DNA of 64,000 bases from Halorussus salinisoli (GTDB lineage: Archaea; Halobacteriota; Halobacteria; Halobacteriales; Haladaptataceae), in NCBI GenBank assembly GCA_005239435.1, contig SZNP01000005.1:186001-250000 (forward strand). Direction: 5' to 3'. Made by a program: the position numbers and the translations under genes. This document shows, piece after piece, positions 8,713 through 15,842 of this stretch. Below the pieces are notes generated by a model that saw only the letters and a program-made list of their open reading frames with translations, ran no database searches and was not told where the DNA came from. The first letter of the stretch is position 1, and the number at the start of each line of letters is the position of its first letter.

Positions 8713-9489
8713 ATGGGGGGAGTTTTCGACCTGTCGGACAGCATCGCAGTCGTCGCGGGGGGAGCGGGACTCATCGGCACCGCACTCTGCGAGGGACTCG
8801 CCGACCACGGCGCGACCGTCGTCGTCGCCGACGCGGCGGCCGAGCGCGGCGAGGAGATAGCCGACGAACTCGGAGACCACGCGGAGTTTCTCCGCGTGGA
8901 CGTCACCGACGAGGACTCGGTGGTCGAGATGGTCGAGACGGTCCTCGACCGTCACGGCCGAATCGACGCGTTCGTCAACTGCTCGTACCCGCGAAACGAG
9001 AACTACGGCCAGCGGTACGAGGACGTGACCGCCGACGACTGGCGCGAGAACATCGACCTCCACCTCAACAGCTACTTCGTGGCCGCCCACGCCGTCTCGC
9101 GGGCGATGATGGACCAGAACGACGGCGGAAGCATCGTGAACTTCGGTTCGACCTACGGGATACAGGCCCCGGACTTCTCGGTGTACGAGGGGACCGAGAT
9201 GACCAGTCCCGTCGAGTACGCCGCGATCAAAGGCGGAGTTCTGAACCTGACTCGCTACATGGCGTCGTACCTCGGCGAGTACGGCGTCCGAGTGAACTCC
9301 ATCAGTCCGGGCGGCGTGTTCGACGACCAGCACCCCGAGTTCGTGGACCGCTACGAGGAGCGCACGCCGCTTGGCCGGATGGCGACCCCCGAGGACTTCG
9401 AGGGGGCCGTCGTCTATCTCGCGTCCGACGCCTCTGGGTACGTCACCGGGCACAATCTCGTCGTGGACGGCGGGTGGACGATTTGCTGA
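8713..9489 (+). CDS. Classical SDR oxidoreductase (PtmA-like), first copy
   Basis: 258 residues. The cofactor site is AGGAGLIG (15-22), and the catalytic triad is Ser146, Tyr169 and Lys173 (STYG and YAAIK). The ending VDGGWTIC is typical of the family. SDRs of this kind (PtmA) accompany CMP-sialate-synthetase-like genes in bacterial flagellin glycosylation loci, as here. A second SDR of the same type lies at 10684-11508; shared features include the near-identical INSISPGG-type segment and the C-terminal VVxDGGWT. The substrate is not known from sequence. It begins 67 nt after the methyltransferase and is followed by a repeat-bearing spacer. Confidence 0.85.
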   Translation: MGGVFDLSDSIAVVAGGAGLIGTALCEGLADHGATVVVADAAAERGEEIADELGDHAEFLRVDVTDEDSVVEMVETVLDRHGRIDAFVNCSYPRNENYGQRYEDVTADDWRENIDLHLNSYFVAAHAVSRAMMDQNDGGSIVNFGSTYGIQAPDFSVYEGTEMTSPVEYAAIKGGVLNLTRYMASYLGEYGVRVNSISPGGVFDDQHPEFVDRYEERTPLGRMATPEDFEGAVVYLASDASGYVTGHNLVVDGGWTIC

Positions 9490-9647
9490 CGACTGAGAAG
9501 TGGAATTACAGATATTTTCTAAACATAATTATTTATTTGTCTAGTGTTTCCATATATACCTATTACCACGAGATGTGATGTTTAGGGACACCACGGAAGA
9601 CCGACCAACCCCGTTGGAGCAGATTGACACAACCGACGGAGGGACTG

Positions 9648-9763
9648 AAAGGGGCCGTCCGTTCGCGCGCCGCTCGGTCGCTTGCTAGACCACTATCCGC
9701 CTCGGGCGGTGCGGAGAGAGGCGGATACGTCGTGCAACGACCGCGAGCGGACGGGGGCTTTCT
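9648..9763. repeat. Intergenic hairpin repeat, copy 2
   Basis: It has the same ends as 157-320 (AAAGGGGCCGTCCGTTCGCG at the left, CGAGCGGACGGGGGCTTTCT at the right) and a shorter palindromic middle built on CTATCCGCCTC and GAGGCGGATA. The matching ends with compensating differences suggest that the fold is conserved rather than the sequence. Confidence 0.65.
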
Positions 9764-9940
9764 ACCGAATCCCCTCACTGTTTTTGGCGGAGATTCTCAC
9801 AGTAATTTCGTTTTTAGCGAGGGGACGAGAACGTCCGAAACGTCGGCTATCGTAACCCGTCCGTCAACGCTGAGGAAACCGGCCGAGAGTTCCCACAACC
9901 GTCCGATTTCCCACTGATACCTCCGTCAGACCAGCCTGAA

Positions 9941-9949
9941 CAATTATAC
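9941..9949 (+). promoter_or_regulatory. TATA-like box before the cytidylyltransferase operon
   Basis: CAATTATAC lies about 32-40 nt upstream of the ATG at 9981, giving a transcript with at most a few leader nucleotides. It would drive the four overlapping or abutting genes 9981-13180. Confidence 0.45.
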
Positions 9950-9980
9950 GAGACGCTACTGAAGACGTATCGGGGGTCAG

Positions 9981-10691
9981 ATGATAGACGACAAGCGGGT
10001 AGTCGCCGCAGTCCCCGCACGTGGGGGAAGTACGACAGTACCGAACAAGAACCTCCGGTTGCTGGCGGGCAAACCGCTGGTCGCGTGGCCGATAGACGTG
10101 GCGGCGGAGACGCCCGAAATCGACCGGACGATAGTGACGACCGACGACGACGAGATCGCCTCGACGGCCCGCGACTGGGGGGCAGAAGTCGTGACGCGGC
10201 CCGACTCGCTGGCCGAGGACGACTCGCTGGTGGTCGACGCGCTCCGCCATCTAGTCGGCGAACTCCGCGAAGAGGGCGAGGACGCCGAGTATCTCGTCAT
10301 GCTCGAACCGACGTGTCCGCTCCGGACGAGCGACGACGTGCGAAACTGTCTGGAACTCCTCGCGGACCCGGCGGCCGACTACGACTCGGTGGCGACGTTC
10401 ACCGAGGCGGACCCGAGTCCCCACCGACTCTGGGACATCCGCGACGGGTCGCCGGAACCGTTCGTCGAGGGGGCCGACCCGTGGCTCCCGCGACAGGAGC
10501 AACCGGACGGCTACGAACTCACCGGCGCGGTCTACGCCTTCGAAATCGACCGCCTCCCGCCGGACGGGACCTCGCTGCTGTTCGGCGAGGCGGGCGCGGT
10601 CACGATGGACCGAGAGCGCGCGGTGGACATCGACACGGAGTTCGATTTCCAACTCGCGGAACTCCTGATCGAGGAGGGCATTCATGAGTGA
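9981..10691 (+). CDS. CMP-sialate-synthetase-like cytidylyltransferase (NeuA/PtmB-like)
   Basis: 236 residues. The N-terminus VAAVPARGGSTTVPNKN, followed by LRLLAGKPLVAW, matches the nucleotide-binding motif of CMP-Neu5Ac/CMP-legionaminate/CMP-Kdo synthetases (consensus ARGGSKGxPxKN, here with Thr in place of the first Lys but PNKN kept). TTDDDEIA and LEPTCPLRTSDDV are further family landmarks. The expected reaction is CTP plus a keto-sugar acid giving a CMP-sugar. An SDR follows with an 8-nt overlap, matching the bacterial ptmA-ptmB pairing. No NeuB-type synthase is in the window, so the true sugar is uncertain. Confidence 0.85.
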   Translation: MIDDKRVVAAVPARGGSTTVPNKNLRLLAGKPLVAWPIDVAAETPEIDRTIVTTDDDEIASTARDWGAEVVTRPDSLAEDDSLVVDALRHLVGELREEGEDAEYLVMLEPTCPLRTSDDVRNCLELLADPAADYDSVATFTEADPSPHRLWDIRDGSPEPFVEGADPWLPRQEQPDGYELTGAVYAFEIDRLPPDGTSLLFGEAGAVTMDRERAVDIDTEFDFQLAELLIEEGIHE

Positions 10692-11508
10692 ATCCGAGGA
10701 CCGAACCGTTTGGGACCTGTTCGACATGACCGGACGAGTCGCAGTCGTGACGGGCGGCCCGGGGAAACTCGGCTCGCAGATGTGCGACGCGCTGGCCGAG
10801 GCGGGCGCGAACGTCGTCGTCGCCTCCCGAACGTACGAGGACTGCCGGGAGAAGGCCGACGAACTCTCGGAGCGCCACAACGAGGCGATGGCGGTGTCGG
10901 TGGACGTGACCGACGAGGACGCCGTCGAGGAGATGGTCGAGCGAGTCGTGGACCGGTTCGGCAAGATAGACGTGCTCGTCAACAACGCGTACAACGCCAG
11001 CGGCTACGGCGTCCCGTTCGAGGAGTTGACCAGAGACGAGTGGGCCGAGACGCTCGAAGGCGTCCTGACTCAGACGTTCTTCTGCTCGCAGGCGGCGCTC
11101 CCGGCCATCCGCGAGAGCGACGCCGGGACGATAATCAACATCGGGAGCCACTACGGCGTCGTCGCGCCGGACCACCGCGTCTACGGCGACAGCGACATCA
11201 ACAACCCGCCGACCTACGGGTCTGCGAAGGCGGGCGTCATCCAGTTCAGTCGATGGCTCGCGTCGTATCTCGCCAGCGAGGGCATCCGAGTCAACTCCAT
11301 CAGCCCCGGCGGATTCTACAGCGAGGAGATGGAGGACGTGGAGGACTACGAGGACGTGTTCGTCCCGAACTACGAGCACCGGACCCCGCTCGGTCGGATG
11401 GGTGACGACACCGACATGAAGGGCATCGTGGTCTACCTCGCCTCCGACGCCAGCAAGTGGATGACCGGCCAGAACGTCGTCCTCGACGGGGGGTGGACGG
11501 TGTGGTAG
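10684..11508 (+). CDS. Classical SDR oxidoreductase (PtmA-like), second copy
   Basis: 274 residues with cofactor site TGGPGKLG (23-30), NNAYN, Ser155 (IGSHYG), Tyr178 and Lys182 (YGSAK). It overlaps the cytidylyltransferase by 8 nt and the oxidoreductase that follows by 7 nt, so the genes are translated from one message. It is clearly related to the SDR at 8713-9489. PtmA-type SDRs act in nucleotide-sugar or nonulosonate routes, but this enzyme's exact substrate cannot be read from sequence. Confidence 0.87.
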   Translation: MSESEDRTVWDLFDMTGRVAVVTGGPGKLGSQMCDALAEAGANVVVASRTYEDCREKADELSERHNEAMAVSVDVTDEDAVEEMVERVVDRFGKIDVLVNNAYNASGYGVPFEELTRDEWAETLEGVLTQTFFCSQAALPAIRESDAGTIINIGSHYGVVAPDHRVYGDSDINNPPTYGSAKAGVIQFSRWLASYLASEGIRVNSISPGGFYSEEMEDVEDYEDVFVPNYEHRTPLGRMGDDTDMKGIVVYLASDASKWMTGQNVVLDGGWTVW

Positions 11509-12437
11509 AGCGCCTCGACCTCGGCGTCGTCGGCGTCAGCGAGGGTAACGGACACCCCTACTCGTTCGCGTCGATAGTCAACGGCTACTCCGACGAGGGG
11601 TTCGCGCGAACCGAGTGGGACGTGATCCACGACTATCTCCGGGAGAAAGACCCCTCGGAGTTCGGCTTCCCGGGCGTGGGCGTCACCCACGCGTGGACTC
11701 AAGACGAGGCCGAGACCGAGCGACTCTGCGAGGCGGCCCGAATTCCGAACGCCGCGAAGGACCTCGAATCGCTCGGTGACGCGGTAGACGCAGTAATCAT
11801 CGCGCGCGACGACTACGAGACCCACGCCGAGATGGCCCTCCCATTTCTGGAGGACGGAACGCCGGTCTTCCTCGACAAACCGCTGACGATGGACCGGTCG
11901 GAGTTGGCGGAGTTCCGGCCCTACCTCGAACGCGGGCAACTGATGTCCTGCTCCGGCATGCGCTACGCGCAGTCCCTCGACGTGCCGCGGGCCCACACCG
12001 ACCGGTTCGGCGACGTCGAACTCGTCCGGGGCACCGTCATCAAGAACTGGCCGAAGTACGGCGCACACATGCTCGACGCCATCTTCGGCGTCCTGGACCA
12101 GCGCCCGGTCGCGGTCGAGACGGCCGACGCCGACCACACCTCGGCCGCGATTCGGATGGACGGCGGCACGCTCGTGCAGGTCGATACGCTCGGCGACGTG
12201 CCGATGACGTTCTCGGTGGACGTCTACGGCACCGAGCGGACGGGTCGCTACGACCTCCGGGACAACTTCACGGCGTTTCGGCGGACGCTGTGGCGGTTCG
12301 TGGAGACGGTCCGGACGGGCGAACCGGTGCTCGACCCCGAGGAGACGCTGGACGTAATCCGCACCCTCGTCGCGGGGCACATCGCCGACGAGGAGGACAG
12401 GCAGGTCTCACTCGACGAACTGGGTCACGAATCATGA
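11502..12437 (+). CDS. Gfo/Idh/MocA-type oxidoreductase
   Basis: About 311 residues. The N-terminal Rossmann domain opens with LDLGVVGVSEGNGH. A DKP triplet (usual form EKP) follows PVFL near residue 125, and the C-terminal half has the beta-sheet domain of the family. These enzymes use NAD(P) to oxidise or reduce sugars. The GTG at 11502 overlaps the stop of the preceding SDR; it is selected for translational coupling and because the conserved domain begins at once. The N-terminal fold carries an insert (about residues 20-50) compared with standard family members. Its operon position implies work on the same sugar as the SDRs and cytidylyltransferase. Confidence 0.8.
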   Translation: MVERLDLGVVGVSEGNGHPYSFASIVNGYSDEGFARTEWDVIHDYLREKDPSEFGFPGVGVTHAWTQDEAETERLCEAARIPNAAKDLESLGDAVDAVIIARDDYETHAEMALPFLEDGTPVFLDKPLTMDRSELAEFRPYLERGQLMSCSGMRYAQSLDVPRAHTDRFGDVELVRGTVIKNWPKYGAHMLDAIFGVLDQRPVAVETADADHTSAAIRMDGGTLVQVDTLGDVPMTFSVDVYGTERTGRYDLRDNFTAFRRTLWRFVETVRTGEPVLDPEETLDVIRTLVAGHIADEEDRQVSLDELGHES

Positions 12438-13180
12438 GCGAGGACGCGCCAGCGACCGACTCGGACGTCACGGAGGTCGTCTTCCTCGGCACGAACAACG
12501 TCGGCCGGAGGGTGTACGACTGGCTCTGCGACCGCGACTCGGTGGCCGTCCGAGCGATGCTGACCGAGGCCGACCAGTTGTCGCTCGTCGCCGACCTCGA
12601 CCCCGAACTCGTGGTCGCGGTCGGTTTCCGCCACATCGTTCCGCCCGAGATTTTGGCGGTTCCCGACCGAGGGTGTCTCAACCTCCATCCGGGCCTGCTC
12701 CCGCAGACGCGGGGGTTCAACCCGAACGTCTGGAGCATCGTGGAGGGCCACCCCGCCGGGGCGACGCTCCACTACATGGACGACGGCGTGGACACCGGCG
12801 ACGTAATCGCCCGGAAGCGGGTGGAGAAACGCTTCGACGACACGGGGCGAGACCTCTACGAGCGCCTCGAACGGGCCTGCTTCGAACTGTTCACGGAGAC
12901 GTGGCCCGACGTCGAGGCCGGAACGGTCGAAGCGGAACCGCAGGACGACACCGAGGCGACGACTCACAGGAAGAGCGACTTCGCCGACCTCTGCGAACTC
13001 GACCCGGACGACGAGTACACCGTGAAGGAACTCCTCGACGTCCTCCGGGCGCTCACGTTTCCGCCGTTCGACAACGCTCGCGTCGAGGTGGACGGCGAGA
13101 CGTACTTCGTGGACGTGGACGTTCGCCACGAGGACGACGCCGACGAGGACGCCGAGTTCGGAACGCTGTCGTCGTACTGA
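12434..13180 (+). CDS. Formyltransferase-fold protein, probable sugar N-formyltransferase
   Basis: 248 residues. NLHPGLLP supplies Asn83 and His85, and DDGVDTGDV supplies Asp120, so the Asn-His-Asp catalytic triad of 10-formyl-tetrahydrofolate-dependent formyltransferases is complete. It is shorter than methionyl-tRNA formyltransferase and has a different C-terminal part, as in enzymes that formylate amino sugars. Its ATG overlaps the oxidoreductase stop (ATGA). With an aminotransferase encoded upstream, an N-formyl amino sugar is the expected product. Some relatives move hydroxymethyl or other one-carbon groups, so the donor is inferred. Confidence 0.82.
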   Translation: MSEDAPATDSDVTEVVFLGTNNVGRRVYDWLCDRDSVAVRAMLTEADQLSLVADLDPELVVAVGFRHIVPPEILAVPDRGCLNLHPGLLPQTRGFNPNVWSIVEGHPAGATLHYMDDGVDTGDVIARKRVEKRFDDTGRDLYERLERACFELFTETWPDVEAGTVEAEPQDDTEATTHRKSDFADLCELDPDDEYTVKELLDVLRALTFPPFDNARVEVDGETYFVDVDVRHEDDADEDAEFGTLSSY

Positions 13181-13252
13181 CCGTCGCGCGGGCCGAGCGT
13201 TGTGCGCTCGGCCCGCGCTGACTCGCCGACGACGGTCCGTTTCCTACGACGG

Positions 13253-14206
13253 TCAGTTTCGGTTCGACAGTCGGTCCCGGGCGTTCTCGAAGGAGTCGCC
13301 GACTTCGACGTCGAATCGCTCGACCAGTTCGCCCGCCGGAATCTCGTCGCCGTCCTCGACCTGCAGGCGGGTGAGTTCGACGATTCCCTCCCACGCGCCG
13401 ACGCCGAGGGCGTCGCCGTCCCGGTAGCTAATCTCGCCCGGCGTGCAGAAGGCCGACTCGTCGCTCGGCGGATTAGCGGCCCAGATGGTGACCCGGCGGT
13501 CGTCCACGAACGAGAACGCGCCGGGATAGGGGTGGCTCTGGCCGCGAATCCAGTCGTACACCTCTCCGGGCGGTCGGGTCCAGTCCACGAGTCCGTGGTC
13601 CGGGGTGCGCTTGGGCCACCACGTCGCCGCGTCGTCGTCCTGCGGCGTTCGGGGGACCTCCCCGTCCTCGAACCGGGGGTAGTGGGTCCGAATCAGTTCA
13701 CGCCCGGCCTCGACCACCTTCTCGTAGAGCGACGCCGCGTCGTCATCGCGTTCGACGTCGATGGGACGCTGGCCGACCAAATCGCCGGCGTCGGCCTCTT
13801 CGACCAGATGGAAGAAGGAGAGCGCGGTCCGGTCGAGGCCCTTGATGAGACTCCACGCGATGGGCGCGCGGCCCCGCCCGCGAGGTAGCGGGGCCGGGTG
13901 CATCCCGAGCGCGGCCACGTTCGGGATATCGAGGACCTCGCGTTTCACGAGACGCGACCACCCGACGACGAACAGCAGGTCCGGGTCGTAGTCCGAGATC
14001 TGGTCCCGAACCGGGTCGGCGTTGACGGATTCGGTCTCGTGGAGCGGTACGTCGCGTTCGGCCGCGAACGCCTCCAGGTCGGTCTGGTCGGCGATGTCCT
14101 CGCGCTTGGGCCGAGTGAAGATACCGCGCAGGTCGGCGTCCAGCGCGTCGAGTTCCTCCAGGCAGGCCCGCCCGAGGTCGTTGTGCGTCACGAAGACGAT
14201 TCGCAT
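13253..14206 (-). CDS. Second formyltransferase-fold protein (Fmt/ArnA-type N-terminal domain)
   Basis: About 317 residues. The Fmt-like core opens with RIVFVTHNDLGRACLEEL; the active-site region reads LGMHPAPLPRGRGRAPIAW. His103 and Asp139 (EEADAGDLVG) are present, but the triad Asn is replaced by Gly101. That is a pattern I associate with a sugar-formyltransferase subgroup rather than with genuine methionyl-tRNA formyltransferase. The C-terminal 100 residues form an OB-like domain. It lies convergent to the first formyltransferase, so the island can formylate two different acceptors or positions. The ATG at 14206 directly precedes the first beta-strand; the 35-residue upstream extension is not used. 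Confidence 0.8.
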   Translation of the reverse strand: MRIVFVTHNDLGRACLEELDALDADLRGIFTRPKREDIADQTDLEAFAAERDVPLHETESVNADPVRDQISDYDPDLLFVVGWSRLVKREVLDIPNVAALGMHPAPLPRGRGRAPIAWSLIKGLDRTALSFFHLVEEADAGDLVGQRPIDVERDDDAASLYEKVVEAGRELIRTHYPRFEDGEVPRTPQDDDAATWWPKRTPDHGLVDWTRPPGEVYDWIRGQSHPYPGAFSFVDDRRVTIWAANPPSDESAFCTPGEISYRDGDALGVGAWEGIVELTRLQVEDGDEIPAGELVERFDVEVGDSFENARDRLSNRN

Positions 14207-14474
14207 GTCAACGGCGACGACGCCGAACCGCTTGAATATCGGGGGCGACGACTTCTCACTCGCGTCGGAACTGGAGGTGAACGCGAAGTCGTGACGTTTC
14301 GGTTCCGCCACGGTGATTCGGTCGGAATAAATCGATACGCTCGACGGTTCTAAATACGGTCGTAGAAAAGGGAATTCTTCGTTTAGCTCCTACGTGTATT
14401 GCCGAGAGTATCGAACACGTTTCCCTCCTGGCGACCACGACTGCCGGAGGTCCCGCCATCGCCGGAGCGTTCCG

Positions 14475-15539
14475 TCACCGTCGAATCGGGACCTGGGCCA
14501 CTTCGGAGCGACTTTCGGGGACGTGGATGCCGAGACGCTCGAACACGTCGGGGAGTTCGCGGTTCGACTGCTGGAGGACCTCCGTCAGCGAGACGACGGT
14601 GGCGTCGTCCAGTAGCCACCGCGCCGTCAACAGCGCCGTGGACATCCCGCCGACGACGAAGTCGAGCGTCGGGTCGGCGACGTAGAGAACCTCGGCTGAG
14701 ACGCCGCGAGAGAGGACCTCGACGTCGTCTCGGTCGAACTCGAAGGCCTTCTGTTTCTCTCGCGGGTGGTACTTCAGGCCGACGCGGAACCCCCGTTCGG
14801 TGAGGCGGTCCACGAGCGTTTCGAGGAGTTCGACGTAGTTCGAGATGTCGCCAACGTAGTTGGAATGGGTGACGAAGACGAGCGCGTCCAGTCGGTCCAG
14901 CGTCTCGTCGACGCCGCTTTGCTCGACGTACCGCCGGAACCAGTCGGCGTCGGCGAGCACGAGGACCGACTCTCGCGGTATCGGAACGACGGGATTCGCT
15001 CGCACCTCCGGCAGGGCGTGGTCGGGGAAGACGAGTCGAACCTCGTCTATCCAGTCGGTCGTCCCGAGAAGCCGCGGGTTTCTGCGCCACGGGCCGTAGA
15101 ACAGTTTCGCCTTGAGATAGCCGAGGCGGGTCCACTCGTCTGCTGGCGGGAACCGAGCGTAGGCGGCGGTGCCGTCCTCGACGTAGATGCGGCGCACGTC
15201 GTCGCCCAGAGCGTCGAAGGCGGCCTGCGATTCGGGGCGGTGGTCGTTGAACGTGTAGAGTTCGTCGGGTCGCTCGCAGTTCACGTACCGCCGGACTCGC
15301 AGGCTGTTGACCTTCTTGCGGAGTTCGCCACGCCGACCCGTGGTGTCCAGCGTCCCCGGTATAGAGTAGACGTGGTCGAACGGCGGGTCTTCGTCGAGTT
15401 CGAGCGAGCGCAAGAGCTCCGCCATGTCCGAGTCGAGGACGCTCACCAGATGTCGCTCCCGGTCCTCCTCGGCCGACGCCGCGAGCGTGCTGGCGAGGAG
15501 AACGTGATACGGCGTGTGGGCGATGTATAGCGATTTCAT
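14475..15539 (-). CDS. GT-B glycosyltransferase with bacterial sialyltransferase motifs (polysialyltransferase-like)
   Basis: 354 residues, no signal peptide. The order of motifs matches bacterial GT-B sialyltransferases (families GT38, GT52, GT80 and relatives): an E-D-G at 121-123 (YVEDGTAAY) as general base, H258-P259 (KYHPRE) that binds CMP, and S300-T301 (GGMSTALL) that binds the phosphate. The start KSLYIAHTPYHVLLA is the typical first strand of these enzymes. A CMP-sugar synthetase-like gene lies 4 kb away. Transfer of a nonulosonic acid or similar CMP-activated sugar is the best inference; the acceptor is unknown. It is the most telling sign that this island makes a sialic-acid-like residue. 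Confidence 0.75.
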   Translation of the reverse strand: MKSLYIAHTPYHVLLASTLAASAEEDRERHLVSVLDSDMAELLRSLELDEDPPFDHVYSIPGTLDTTGRRGELRKKVNSLRVRRYVNCERPDELYTFNDHRPESQAAFDALGDDVRRIYVEDGTAAYARFPPADEWTRLGYLKAKLFYGPWRRNPRLLGTTDWIDEVRLVFPDHALPEVRANPVVPIPRESVLVLADADWFRRYVEQSGVDETLDRLDALVFVTHSNYVGDISNYVELLETLVDRLTERGFRVGLKYHPREKQKAFEFDRDDVEVLSRGVSAEVLYVADPTLDFVVGGMSTALLTARWLLDDATVVSLTEVLQQSNRELPDVFERLGIHVPESRSEVAQVPIRR

Positions 15540-15842
15540 CCGAAGCGCTCCGGGAGCGGTCGAACGTCGCTTCGGTACTCTGAGAGCATGTAACAGCAGA
15601 CTGTAGTCTCGTACAATAGATTAACGGCGGGAGCGCCGCTGCGAACGGAGGGAAACGAACGCGTCACGCGGACGGGGCGAGGTAATTTCCGACCGTTCTG
15701 GTTGTCAACTTACCAAGAGCTATTTGAGCGTTCGGACCGTCGTCCCGTCGGAGCCGAACATGAGAGTCCCAACAGCCCCAGAGAGGTACGACGTCCGCTC
15801 CTGGGCCGTAGCCGAGACCGACGGAGGGCCGGGACGGGCGAC
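15540..15842. other. Divergent intergenic region
   Basis: This spacer of about 300 nt separates the sialyltransferase-like gene (minus) from the fusion protein (plus). AATAGATTAA near 15615-15624 is a possible TATA-like site for the minus gene. An upstream extension of the plus gene is open to 15702 but starts with TTG and has weak coding character. Nothing else is seen. Confidence 0.4.

Larger units (their letters stand above)
9490..9980. other. Intergenic region with AT-rich segment and hairpin repeat
   Basis: This 491-nt gap starts with an AT-rich stretch (about 9505-9560), which may act as a terminator or origin-like bendable DNA. The hairpin repeat at 9648-9763 and a promoter before the cytidylyltransferase follow. 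No gene is supported in it. Confidence 0.5.

Noticed and set aside
9490-9980. Possible CRISPR or tRNA in the AT-rich spacer
   Set aside because: No regular repeats and no cloverleaf; the stretch is explained by the hairpin repeat and promoter.
13253-14206. Methionyl-tRNA formyltransferase (fmt)
   Set aside because: Archaea do not formylate initiator Met, and the triad Asn is Gly, so a sugar formyltransferase is preferred.
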